In this document: positions 1 through 8,217 of the stretch, one piece after another | How the letters are laid out: each line of letters begins with the position of its first letter | Position numbering within the stretch: the first letter of the stretch is position 1 | NCBI RefSeq assembly: GCF_014837055.1 | Contig: NZ_JACSPQ010000010.1 | Location: forward strand, 54,967 to 118,966 | DNA from: Phocaeicola faecium | GTDB lineage: Bacteria; Bacteroidota; Bacteroidia; Bacteroidales; Bacteroidaceae | Length of the DNA stretch: 64,000 nucleotides | Direction of reading: 5' to 3' | Program-made: the position numbers and the translations under genes | The notes under the pieces: generated by a model | The model's input: only the letters and a program-made list of their open reading frames with translations | Databases searched by the model: none | What the model was told of the DNA's origin: nothing

Positions 1-1177
1 GCCGTTCAAACTCTTGGTCGAAATTACGGTACAGCTTGGTCTTGGGCTTTATTCGGGGCATCTCTTGAGGGAATAGCTTGTTGCCCTCCACGCGGTTCAC
101 CCGGAATCCGCACAGTTTACCCTGCTCGTCTATGTAGCACAGTCCGTCACCGTTATTGAAAGAAGTGATACCCGCCACACTCAGATAATTGTTCCGCACT
201 TCTTTTACCGTTCCTACCTCTTCGCCCATCGACTTCGGTGTGTTAAACGAAAAAATATCGCGGTTACGCCCGTGCAAGAAATAATCGGTAAAGCCCCGGC
301 TGAAACTTTTATCTAATTGGGGACGAAATCCCAGCTTTACACGCCCGGAAGACGCGCGGGCATATTCCGGACGGCGTCTGAATATTTCGTCCAGCTTTTT
401 CCGATAATATGCCGTAACGTTCTTTACGTAAGCCACGTCTTTCAGTCTGCCTTCTATTTTCAGCGACGAAGCTCCCGCATCGAGCAAGGCTTCCAGATTC
501 TCGCTTTGGTTCATGTCTTTCAGCGAAAGCAGGTGTTTGTCCTTTGCTATCACTTTGCCGTCGGCATCTACCATGTCGAAAGCAAGGCGGCAGAACTGTG
601 CGCACTCACCACGGTTGGCGCTGCGTCCGTAACACGCCTGACTGACGTAACACTGTCCGCTGTAACTTACGCACAGCGCACCGTGAACAAATACTTCGAG
701 CAACGTGTCGGGACAGGCTGCGTGTATCTTTGCTATCTCATCGAGTGTCAGTTCGCGGGCAAGCACTATCTGGCGGAATCCCGCTTCGGCGAGAAACCGG
801 GCTTTCTGCACACTGCGGTTGTCCATCTGCGTGCTGGCATGAAGCGGGATAGGGGGCAGGTTCAGTCGCGTGATGCCCAAGTCTTGGATAATCAGTGCAT
901 CCACACCGATGCGGTAAAGTTCCCAGATAAGTTTTTCGGTATCACTTAACTCTTCATCGCGAAGAATCGTGTTCACCGTTACGTAGATGCGTACATTATA
1001 TATATGTGCATACGCCACTAATGCAGCGATGTCCTCTATCGAGTTTCCCGCCGCCGCACGTGCACCGAATCGGGGTGCGCCTATGTAAACAGCATCTGCC
1101 CCGTGGTTTACAGCCTCTATGCCACACTCCACATTCTTTGCCGGAGCAAGCAGTTCTATCAAGCGTTGTTTCTTCAT
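1..1177 (-). CDS. Peptidase U32 family protein, partial (3' end off the left edge)
   Basis: The reading frame starts at the ATG at 1177-1175 and stays open to the left edge, about 392 codons. The protein opens MKKQRLIELLAPAKN and has the U32 features LLAPA, NHGADAVYIGAPRFGARA and, mid-protein, the Cys-rich stretch EVFVHGALCVSYSGQC followed by GRSANRGEC. U32 proteins include collagenase-like proteases and the RlhA/TrhP group, which act in hydroxylation of 23S rRNA or tRNA. Which role applies here cannot be decided. The start codon shares one base with the stop of metA (TAATG), which suggests translational coupling. The C-terminus is missing because the window ends. Confidence 0.9.
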   Translation of the reverse strand, partial: MKKQRLIELLAPAKNVECGIEAVNHGADAVYIGAPRFGARAAAGNSIEDIAALVAYAHIYNVRIYVTVNTILRDEELSDTEKLIWELYRIGVDALIIQDLGITRLNLPPIPLHASTQMDNRSVQKARFLAEAGFRQIVLARELTLDEIAKIHAACPDTLLEVFVHGALCVSYSGQCYVSQACYGRSANRGECAQFCRLAFDMVDADGKVIAKDKHLLSLKDMNQSENLEALLDAGASSLKIEGRLKDVAYVKNVTAYYRKKLDEIFRRRPEYARASSGRVKLGFRPQLDKSFSRGFTDYFLHGRNRDIFSFNTPKSMGEEVGTVKEVRNNYLSVAGITSFNNGDGLCYIDEQGKLCGFRVNRVEGNKLFPQEMPRIKPKTKLYRNFDQEFER

Positions 1178-2100
1178 TACTTGATTTGGTTAATATCGTA
1201 AGGAGTTTCCTGATAAACGTAATAGTTCAGCCAGTTAGAAAACAGCAGGTTTGCCACGCTGCGCCATCTCACCAGCGGTCCCTCATCGGGCTGGTCATGG
1301 CGGTAGTAATTCTTCGGCATGTCGATAGCCAGCCCCTTTGCCAAATCGCGGCGATATTCCGTGTCGAGTGTGTAGGGCGAATATTCCGAATGTCCGGTTA
1401 CGAAAAACTCACGTCCGCCGCGTGCCATTACGATGTGTACGCCCGAATCGGCCGACTCGGAGATGATACGTAGCGCCGGACAGCGTTCGATGTCCTCGCG
1501 GCGCACTTCCGTATGGCGGCTGTGGGGAACGAAAAACACATCGTCGAATCCGCGGAAGATAGGCAAGTGCTGGAAACCTTCGCAGATATGGTGTTCGAAT
1601 ATGCCGAACATCTTTTTCGGAAGCGGATATTTCGGTATGCCGTAATGGTGATACAGCCCCGCCTGTGCCGCCCAGCAGATGTAAAAAGTAGAGGTGACGT
1701 GCGTGCGGGTCCAGTTGAAAATGTCTTGAATCTCATGCCAGTAATTCACCTCTTCAAAGTCTAACAACTCTACGGGCGCACCGGTGATGATCATGCCGTC
1801 GAACTTCTCGTCGCGCATCAGGTCGAAATCGCGGTAAAACGCTTTCATGTGTTCTATCGGGGTATTTTTCGACGTGTGGCTTTTCAGTTTCATGAAGCTG
1901 ACTTCTATCTGAAGCGGAGAGTTTGAAAGCAAACGGATAAGGTCGGTTTCCGTCGTTATTTTGATAGGCATCAGGTTGAGGATGACAATCTTCAGCGGAC
2001 GGATATCCTGCGTGGTGGCACGCGAACTGTCGATAACAAATATATTTTCTTCCTTCAGCAGGTCAATAGCCGGAAGCCGGTCGGGTAAATTAAGTGGCAT
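1177..2100 (-). CDS. metA: Homoserine O-acyltransferase (MetA), probably acetyl-CoA type
   Basis: The 307-residue protein has the full length of MetA, a cytoplasmic enzyme that acylates homoserine in the first dedicated step of methionine synthesis. The nucleophile lies in FYICWAAQAG (Cys142) and the His/Glu pair in VTGHSEYSPY. Residue 111 is Glu, in GAPVELLDF. In this family Glu111 is known to favour acetyl-CoA, while Gly111 as in E. coli favours succinyl-CoA, so O-acetylhomoserine is the inferred product even though such genes are usually named succinyltransferase. The gene precedes the U32 peptidase with a one-base overlap. A -7 box TACCTTTG lies just upstream at 2131-2124. Confidence 0.95.
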   Translation of the reverse strand: MPLNLPDRLPAIDLLKEENIFVIDSSRATTQDIRPLKIVILNLMPIKITTETDLIRLLSNSPLQIEVSFMKLKSHTSKNTPIEHMKAFYRDFDLMRDEKFDGMIITGAPVELLDFEEVNYWHEIQDIFNWTRTHVTSTFYICWAAQAGLYHHYGIPKYPLPKKMFGIFEHHICEGFQHLPIFRGFDDVFFVPHSRHTEVRREDIERCPALRIISESADSGVHIVMARGGREFFVTGHSEYSPYTLDTEYRRDLAKGLAIDMPKNYYRHDQPDEGPLVRWRSVANLLFSNWLNYYVYQETPYDINQIK

Positions 2101-2123
2101 AGCTGGTTAGTTTTATTTTCGGG

Positions 2124-2131
2124 CAAAGGTA
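2124..2131 (-). promoter_or_regulatory. -7 element of the metA promoter
   Basis: On the minus strand the sequence reads TACCTTTG, matching the Bacteroidetes -7 consensus TAnnTTTG, about 24 bases before the metA start. No good TTTG -33 element is seen at the expected distance, so the assignment rests on the -7 box and its position. Confidence 0.5.
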
Positions 2132-2180
2132 ATAAATTTGTTGCCTCGATACCACGCACCTTCCTTAAAAAGTCGTTGAA

Positions 2181-2268
2181 AAAATTCTACCGTATATGTT
2201 GGTCAACACATACGTATGCGTTAACCAACATATACGGTTGCGTAATGGTGCGCTATGGGTAGAATTTT
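2181..2268. repeat. TTCTACC-family palindromic intergenic repeat, copy 1
   Basis: The outer arms are AAAATTCTACC and GGGTAGAATTTT. Inside them a perfect 15-bp inverted repeat, ACCGTATATGTTGGT, pairs with its complement ending near 2237. Related elements occur at 17.28, 25.87, 32.81, 40.04, 48.3, 48.6 and 56.35 kb, always between genes. This copy fills the space between metA and the MATE gene and could form a long hairpin in RNA. Confidence 0.8.
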
Positions 2269-2276
2269 AGCCTTTG

Positions 2277-3644
2277 CTAATTGGTTGATTCTCTTGGCAC
2301 TTTCAGCGAGTTTAAAACCGGTATGGCAACGGGGAGAGCAAACAGGAACGAACACAAGTCTGCTACGGCCTGACTCATTTCCACTCCTTGTAAGCCCAAG
2401 AAGCAGGGCAGTATCAGAATGGCGGGAATGAAGAACAATCCCTGACGTGCCGAAGCCAGCAATACGGCACGTACCGGGCGGCGGATGGTTTGCAGCAACA
2501 TGTTGCAAAGAATGACCCACGTGCCCAGCGGCAGGGTGATGAGTTGCCAGCGCAAAGCCTGCGTTCCTACGGCTGTTACTTCAGGGTCTCCCTTACGGAA
2601 CCACTCTACGATTTCGGGAGCATAGATATAGCCGATGACGGAACATACCGTCAGAAAAACCACGCCAATCTTTACGCAGAACCAAAATCCCTGACGCACA
2701 CGGGGATAAATGCCTGCTCCGTAGTTATAGCCGCAAACGGGTTGGAAGCCTTGTCCGAAACCGATAAGAAACGAGTTGATAAACATGCAAACGCGGGTTA
2801 CGATAGACATACCGGCAATGGCGGCATCGCCGTAAGCCCCCGCAGCTACATTGAGCAAGATGGTGGCGACGCTCGACAGCCCCTGACGGCACAGCGAGGG
2901 ACTTCCTCCGTAAACTATTTCTTTCAGCATGGCAGGGCGCGGAGTGAAATTGCGCAAACGGATGCGGATGTTTTCTCCCCGGCTGTCCATGTAAATCAGA
3001 ATACTGAAACTGCATACCTGACTGATAAGTGTGGCCCACGCCGCACCCGCAATGCCCATATCGAAAACAAAAATCAGCAATGGGTCAAGTCCGATGTTCA
3101 ATACGGCGCCTACCATAATCCCTATCATGGCATACACCGCATTTCCCTGAAAACGCATCTGGTTGTTCAGTACCAGCGAAGAAGCCATGAAAGGTGCTCC
3201 CAGCAGGATGATGCCCAGATACGTTTCGGCATAGGGCAGAATCGTGTCGGTAGAACCTAACGCCCGGCAAATAGGACTTAAGAATATCAATCCAAGCAGC
3301 GTAATGATGCCTCCTACGATGAAGGCGCAGAAGAATCCCGTCGATGCCATCTTTTCGGCACTCTGGTAATCGCGTGCGCCCAACTTGCGGGAAATATAGT
3401 TGCCCGACCCGTGTCCGAAAAAGAAACCGAATGCCTGAATTATCGCCATGATAGAAAACGAAATACCTACCGCCGCCGTTGCCTGCGTATTGATTTTCCC
3501 CACGAAATAAGTGTCTGCCATGACGTAGAACGAAGTAATCAACATGCTGATAATCGTAGGAATAGCAAGCGAACCGATGAGGCGCGGAACGGGCGCCGTG
3601 GTCATTTCTGTATACTTATCTTTATATTTCCGTTTCATAAGCAC
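2277..3644 (-). CDS. MATE family efflux transporter
   Basis: The 455-residue protein has about twelve hydrophobic segments in two similar halves, the usual size and layout of MATE cation-coupled drug/sodium antiporters in the inner membrane. Recognisable family stretches are VPRLIGSLAIPTIISMLITSFYVMADTYFVG near the N-terminus and GFQPVCGYNYGAG in the second half. The first ATG is at 3644, but a second ATG two codons on (3638) gives MKRKYKDKY and is equally possible. The substrate cannot be read from the sequence. The gene is transcribed toward metA, with a palindromic repeat between the two. Confidence 0.92.
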   Translation of the reverse strand: MLMKRKYKDKYTEMTTAPVPRLIGSLAIPTIISMLITSFYVMADTYFVGKINTQATAAVGISFSIMAIIQAFGFFFGHGSGNYISRKLGARDYQSAEKMASTGFFCAFIVGGIITLLGLIFLSPICRALGSTDTILPYAETYLGIILLGAPFMASSLVLNNQMRFQGNAVYAMIGIMVGAVLNIGLDPLLIFVFDMGIAGAAWATLISQVCSFSILIYMDSRGENIRIRLRNFTPRPAMLKEIVYGGSPSLCRQGLSSVATILLNVAAGAYGDAAIAGMSIVTRVCMFINSFLIGFGQGFQPVCGYNYGAGIYPRVRQGFWFCVKIGVVFLTVCSVIGYIYAPEIVEWFRKGDPEVTAVGTQALRWQLITLPLGTWVILCNMLLQTIRRPVRAVLLASARQGLFFIPAILILPCFLGLQGVEMSQAVADLCSFLFALPVAIPVLNSLKVPRESTN

Positions 3645-3747
3645 AGTAGTATTTTAAGCAAGCGTCGTCGGCTTGTATCGAAAAGCGATACAAAAGTAGG
3701 AAAAAAAGATAAATTAAGACACCTATCGTTCTTTTTTCCTCATAATT

Positions 3748-3758
3748 ACGTATCTTTG
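3748..3758 (+). promoter_or_regulatory. -7 element of the glyS promoter
   Basis: The sequence TATCTTTG about 55 bases before glyS matches the Bacteroidetes -7 consensus. It lies between the divergent MATE and glyS genes. A clear -33 TTTG is not seen, so only this half of the promoter is supported. Confidence 0.45.
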
Positions 3759-3810
3759 CGCCCGTACTATACAAAAAGTTAATTGACAAGGTATAAAAAA
3801 TAAATAAACA

Positions 3811-5352
3811 ATGGCACAAGAAGACGTTTTTAAGAAGTTAGTTTCACACTGCAAAGAATATGGTTTTGTTTTTCCATCAAGTGAAATATACGATGGACTG
3901 GGCGCTGTATACGACTACGGACAGAACGGCGTGGAACTGAAAAACAATATCAAGCAATATTGGTGGCAGAGCATGGTGTTGCTCCATGAAAACATTGTGG
4001 GCATCGACTCAGCCATATTCATGCACCCTACTATTTGGAAAGCATCCGGACACGTGGACGCCTTCAATGACCCGTTGATTGATAACCGCGACTCGAAGAA
4101 ACGTTATCGTGCCGATGTATTAATCGAAGACCAAATCGCCAAGTACGACGAAAAGATAAATAAAGAGGTGGCAAAGGCAGCCAAGAAGTTTGGCGACGCT
4201 TTCGATGAACAGCAGTTCCGCTCTACGAATGCCCGCGTATTGGAGCATCAGGCTAAGCGCGACGCATTGCATGAACGTTACTCAAAGGCAATGAATGCCA
4301 ACGACCTGAATGAGTTGCGTCAGATTATATTGGATGAAGAAATCGTTTGTCCTATCTCCGGCACAAAGAACTGGACCGAGGTACGTCAGTTCAATCTGAT
4401 GTTCTCTACCGAAATGGGTTCTACGGCAGACGGCGCAATGAAAGTTTATCTTCGTCCGGAAACCGCTCAGGGTATTTTCGTAAATTACCTGAACGTGCAG
4501 AAGACCGGCCGTATGAAAATACCGTTCGGTATCGCTCAAATCGGTAAGGCATTCCGTAATGAAATCGTAGCGCGCCAGTTTATCTTCCGTATGCGTGAGT
4601 TCGAACAAATGGAAATGCAGTTCTTCGTAAAACCCGGAACCGAACTCGACTGGTTTAAGAAATGGAAAGAAATCCGCCTGAAATGGCACAAGGCATTGGG
4701 CTTCGGCGATGACCACTACCGTTATCATGACCATGAAAAACTGGCTCACTATGCCAATGCTGCTACCGACATCGAATTCCTGATGCCGTTCGGATTCAAG
4801 GAAGTAGAAGGTATCCATAGCCGTACAAACTTTGACTTGAGCCAGCATGAGAAGTTCTCAGGCAAGAGCATTAAGTATTTCGACCCGGAAATCAACGAAT
4901 CATATACTCCGTATGTCATCGAAACCTCTATCGGGGTTGACCGTATGTTCCTCAGCGTAATGAGTGCGGCATACTGCGAAGAGAAACTGGAAAACGGCGA
5001 AACTCGCGTAGTCTTGAAGTTGCCTGCCGCCCTTGCTCCGGTGAAATTGGCAGTCATGCCATTGGTGAAAAAAGACGGACTGCCCGAAAAAGCACGTGAA
5101 ATCATGAACGACTTGAAGTTCCACTTCCACTGCCAGTACGATGAGAAAGACAGTATCGGTAAACGTTACCGCCGTCAGGACGCCATCGGTACTCCGTACT
5201 GTATAACAATCGACCATCAGACATTGGAAGATAATTGCGTTACGCTGCGTAACCGCGATACGATGGAACAGGAACGGGTGGCAATCTCTGAATTGAATAA
5301 CATCATTGCAGATAAGGTAAGCATTACAAGTTTGCTGAAAACGCTGCAATAA
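3811..5352 (+). CDS. glyS: Glycine--tRNA ligase (eukaryotic/archaeal-type single chain)
   Basis: The 513-residue protein is a class II aminoacyl-tRNA synthetase of the homodimeric glycine type. It charges tRNA-Gly in the cytoplasm. The N-terminal CKEYGFVFPSSEIYDGL, motif 2 around GKAFRNEI with FRMREFEQMEMQFFV, and motif 3 near ETSIGVDRMFL are all present, followed by an anticodon-binding domain (LAPVKLAVMPLVKK). The central insertion with a CPISGTKNWTEVRQFN stretch is typical of the family. The start at 3811 follows the promoter by about 50 bases. An FKBP lipoprotein follows 14 bases after the stop, probably co-transcribed. Confidence 0.97.
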   Translation: MAQEDVFKKLVSHCKEYGFVFPSSEIYDGLGAVYDYGQNGVELKNNIKQYWWQSMVLLHENIVGIDSAIFMHPTIWKASGHVDAFNDPLIDNRDSKKRYRADVLIEDQIAKYDEKINKEVAKAAKKFGDAFDEQQFRSTNARVLEHQAKRDALHERYSKAMNANDLNELRQIILDEEIVCPISGTKNWTEVRQFNLMFSTEMGSTADGAMKVYLRPETAQGIFVNYLNVQKTGRMKIPFGIAQIGKAFRNEIVARQFIFRMREFEQMEMQFFVKPGTELDWFKKWKEIRLKWHKALGFGDDHYRYHDHEKLAHYANAATDIEFLMPFGFKEVEGIHSRTNFDLSQHEKFSGKSIKYFDPEINESYTPYVIETSIGVDRMFLSVMSAAYCEEKLENGETRVVLKLPAALAPVKLAVMPLVKKDGLPEKAREIMNDLKFHFHCQYDEKDSIGKRYRRQDAIGTPYCITIDHQTLEDNCVTLRNRDTMEQERVAISELNNIIADKVSITSLLKTLQ

Positions 5353-5366
5353 TTAAAGAATAACGC

Positions 5367-6044
5367 ATGAATAAAAACATTCTTTGGCTGATTGTCGTAT
5401 TGGTTTCATTATCGTTCGGCTTTGCTTCGTGTGCAGAAGATACACAGGTTGAAGATCCGTACGCTAATTGGCAGGCGCGCAATGAGCATTATTTGGATTC
5501 GATTGTAGATGTAGCTCGTGCCAACGCAGACGGGAGATGGTATTGTGTGCAGAATTGGAAAATCTGGAACGACGGAATGGCAGGAACTGGTGGTATCGTT
5601 TTTGATGATAATTTCGATATGACCGATTCTGTGTATGTTCATTTCCGTAGCGAGCCGGTTGCTGCAGGAAGTGCCCCGCTGTATACCGACAGTATAACTA
5701 CTTATTATAGGGGAAGCCTGATAAACGGAGAACAGTTTGACAGTAACTATCAGGGCGATTGGGACGATGTGCAGACCCCGCAAATCTATACTCCGAGAGG
5801 ATTCTTGGTGAGTGGATTGATAACAGGGTGGCAGACGGCTCTGATGGCTTCTCACGACGGTTCTTATCCGGGGATGAAGCCGGGCGATAACGTAGATATC
5901 TACATCCCGTATCAGTTAGGTTATGGTGCCAGCGGATATCTGGATATTCGCGGATATTCCGTGCTGAGTTTCCACATGAAGTTAGTCAGCGTAACCCATC
6001 CGGAAGGACCGGATGACAGAAGTTTGATGTCTGAAATCGAATAG
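5367..6044 (+). CDS. FKBP-type peptidyl-prolyl isomerase lipoprotein
   Basis: The 225-residue protein begins with a signal peptide ending in a lipobox (FGFASC, Cys22), so it should be a lipid-anchored envelope protein. The C-terminal half carries FKBP-like features: VYVHFR, a GSLINGEQFDSN stretch matching the usual G...DG..FDSS segment, a GLITGWQTAL stretch, PGDNVDIYIPYQLGYG and a final beta strand SVLSFHMKLVSV. FKBPs speed cis/trans isomerisation at proline and act as folding helpers. The gene lies 14 bases after glyS and 22 bases before the next gene. Confidence 0.85.
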   Translation: MNKNILWLIVVLVSLSFGFASCAEDTQVEDPYANWQARNEHYLDSIVDVARANADGRWYCVQNWKIWNDGMAGTGGIVFDDNFDMTDSVYVHFRSEPVAAGSAPLYTDSITTYYRGSLINGEQFDSNYQGDWDDVQTPQIYTPRGFLVSGLITGWQTALMASHDGSYPGMKPGDNVDIYIPYQLGYGASGYLDIRGYSVLSFHMKLVSVTHPEGPDDRSLMSEIE

Positions 6045-6066
6045 AACAATAAAACCTGATGAGGAA

Positions 6067-6480
6067 ATGCAACATCGCTTCCGTACATACTGTATGTTGG
6101 TAGTCAGCATAGTCGTGCTGATAGCGGGTGCATTTCCTCATCATCATCACGAAGAACGGTTCTGTTTAAACACAGATTTGACGAGCTGTACTTCTCCGCT
6201 CACAGCGGAAAACGAAACCCATTATCCGGGCGATACCGACAGTCATGCGTGTAAAACCACGTGTGTTACTCATTTCTCTTTCTCTTCTCCGAGTAATCGC
6301 CCTTTCGATTTTACTCCCGACTATACATTCTATTTCCTTACTTACCCGTTACTGGACGTGTTAGAACAGGTTCTGTCGTCCGGAGTATCGGCTAAGCATG
6401 TCTTTTATTATATCGAGCGCCTTCACGGATTGTATTGCGTTACAGTCCGGAGCCTTCGTGCGCCTCCCGCATTGTCATAA
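6067..6480 (+). CDS. Small His/Cys-rich exported or membrane-anchored protein
   Basis: The 137-residue protein has one N-terminal hydrophobic segment (residues about 8-22), immediately followed by PHHHHEERFC and later SCTS, HACKTTC and VTHF. The His and Cys clusters on the predicted periplasmic side look like a metal site. I recognise no catalytic family. It resembles the small Bacteroides proteins of DUF6769 type, but I am not certain of that. It is followed by a MITE-like element and then a heavy-metal RND efflux operon, so a role in metal sensing or buffering is an inference from context. The start is preceded by GAGGAA. Confidence 0.7.
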   Translation: MQHRFRTYCMLVVSIVVLIAGAFPHHHHEERFCLNTDLTSCTSPLTAENETHYPGDTDSHACKTTCVTHFSFSSPSNRPFDFTPDYTFYFLTYPLLDVLEQVLSSGVSAKHVFYYIERLHGLYCVTVRSLRAPPALS

Positions 6481-6497
6481 GTTTAAAGGGTTGCAGT

Positions 6498-6696
6498 CTT
6501 AGAAACTGTTTTGAATTTATCGTGCGATGATTTGGAATGAGTTTTTGAGGCATTTCCGATTGTGTGATGAGGAAGATAGCGGGCTATCTGACGAAGAACA
6601 GAAGCGGAAAGAACCAAAAAATCGCCCAAAGCACACACGAAAACGAATGCATCAAGCCAAGAAAACTTTTTGGAGAAATTCAAAACAGTTTCTTAG
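6498..6696 (+). mobile_element. MITE-like element, copy A (about 199 bp)
   Basis: The ends are an 18-bp perfect inverted repeat, AGAAACTGTTTTGAATTT at 6501-6518 and its complement at 6676-6693. The interior (GTGCGATGATTTGGAATGAG..., GATAGCGGGCTATCTGACG, GCCCAAAGCACACACGAAAACG) recurs in reverse orientation at 62788-62987. No transposase is encoded, so it is non-autonomous. Short open frames inside it on both strands are by-products of the repeat and are not called as genes. It sits 18 bases after the His/Cys-rich gene. Confidence 0.85.
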
Positions 6697-6808
6697 TAAA
6701 AGGTCGTATTCATGTTTCGTTCCGTAAAACCGGAACGAAGCGTGTTCTCACCTTTGTTTTTCTCCGGCAATCACATTGCAACCCGGTTGCCAAAAATAAG
6801 ACATACTT

Positions 6809-6816
6809 TTGCATTA
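6809..6816 (+). promoter_or_regulatory. -7 element before the RND efflux operon
   Basis: The sequence TACTTTTG matches TAnnTTTG about 20 bases before the adaptor start. It suggests that the efflux operon has its own promoter downstream of the MITE copy. A convincing -33 box at 19-21 bases is not seen. Confidence 0.45.
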
Positions 6817-6832
6817 TTAAAACACCAAACTT

Positions 6833-7972
6833 ATGAAGAAATATCTTTTTATGGGGACAGCGTTATTGTTCCTGTGCGGAGCATGTACGCAACAACACAA
6901 CCACGAAGCGGAAGAAGCAGCCCATGAAGCAGAAAGTCATGGCGGACATTCCGATGAAATTATTTTGACTCCCGAAAAAGCAAAAGCGGCGGGAGTGATG
7001 GTAGAAACCGTTACTCCGGGAACATTCCGGGAAGTAATACCCACCAGCGGACAGGTATTGGCAGCTCAGGGAGACGAGAATACGCTGGTAGCTGCTACGG
7101 CAGGCGTGGTTTCTTTTTCGAGAACCGTTACCGAGGGAATGTCCGTAGGTCGGGATGTGGAACTGCTGAGCGTATCGGCAGAGAACTTGCAGGACGGCGA
7201 CCCGGTGAAGCGCGCACGCATCGCTTACGAACGGGCGAAGGGAGAATACGAACGTGCGGAAAAACTCATTGGCGAACGTATCGTGTCGGAAAAAGAATTT
7301 AATGTATTGAAAGAAAATTATGAGAATGCACGCATTGCTTACGAGGCACTTTCGCCGAGCAAGGCAGGTAAGGGCGTGGCGGTGAAGTCGCCGATGGCAG
7401 GTTACGTCAAGGCATGTTTCGTAAAAGAAGGCGACTATGTTACGGTAGGGCAACCGCTGCTTAGCGTTACCCAAACCCGTCGGCTCATGCTGCGTGCCGA
7501 AGTGTCGGAGCGTTATTATTCAAGACTGCATAACATTGCTTCGGCCAATTTCCAGACACCATACGATGACAAAGTGTACAGTCTTGCCGACCTGAAAGGA
7601 CGTTTGCTCTCATTCGGAAAGTCTTCGGATGGCACGTCGTATTACGTTCCCGTAACCTTCGAGTTCGACAACCGTGGCGATGTGATACCCGGTTCGTTTG
7701 TCGAGGTGTATCTGCTGGCATCCGAGCGGCAGAACGTGCTCAGCGTCCCCGTGTCGGCACTCACCGAAGAACAAGGTCTGTACTTCATCTATTGCCAGAT
7801 TGACGAGGAGTGTTACCGCAAGCAGGAAGTAACCGTAGGGGCAAACGACGGCAAGCGGGTGGAAATCTTATCCGGACTGAAAGGAGGCGAAAAGGTTGTA
7901 ACGCAGGGAGCTATCCATGTCAAATTAGCTTCGGCTTCGACAGCCATTCCGGGACATACACATAATCATTAA
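6833..7972 (+). CDS. Heavy-metal RND efflux periplasmic adaptor lipoprotein (CusB/CzcB type)
   Basis: The 379-residue protein has a signal peptide with lipobox (LCGAC, Cys18), then a His-rich segment (QQHNHEAEEAAHEAESHGGHSDE) likely to bind metal. Next come barrel-sandwich halves (VISTSGQ-like VIPTSGQVLAAQGDE and VKSPMAGYVKACFVKEGDYV) around an alpha-hairpin (residues about 120-165), then beta-barrel and membrane-proximal domains (GGEKVVTQGAIHVK). Adaptors of this family link the inner-membrane pump to the outer-membrane channel and can hand over metal. It is the first gene of the efflux operon. Which metal is exported cannot be decided. Confidence 0.92.
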   Translation: MKKYLFMGTALLFLCGACTQQHNHEAEEAAHEAESHGGHSDEIILTPEKAKAAGVMVETVTPGTFREVIPTSGQVLAAQGDENTLVAATAGVVSFSRTVTEGMSVGRDVELLSVSAENLQDGDPVKRARIAYERAKGEYERAEKLIGERIVSEKEFNVLKENYENARIAYEALSPSKAGKGVAVKSPMAGYVKACFVKEGDYVTVGQPLLSVTQTRRLMLRAEVSERYYSRLHNIASANFQTPYDDKVYSLADLKGRLLSFGKSSDGTSYYVPVTFEFDNRGDVIPGSFVEVYLLASERQNVLSVPVSALTEEQGLYFIYCQIDEECYRKQEVTVGANDGKRVEILSGLKGGEKVVTQGAIHVKLASASTAIPGHTHNH

Positions 7973-8217
7973 GAACTTGTCTTAACGGTGCGGTTTGTTT
8001 TTCGGAAGGCGGAAAAACGCTTCGGCTTGTGTTATTTGTTTCATGCGGATAAACCGTCCGGTTCTATTCGGAGAGTGGACTCGTCTTTCGAATAGAATTT
8101 TTCAAGCCCCGGAAAAGACCGAAACCGATTGATGACAAGTTCCGGATTTATACGGCTTTTACCTCGTAATGCGTTGATAAATAGCTGGTAAACCTGTAAC
8201 TAAAAAACTCACATCAA

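Noticed and set aside
6483..6836. Three overlapping open frames (66-90 residues) on both strands in the gap before the efflux adaptor.
   Set aside because: They lie in or read out of the MITE-like element, and similar frames appear in its second copy in reverse. They have no domain, no ribosome site and no constraint beyond the repeat itself.
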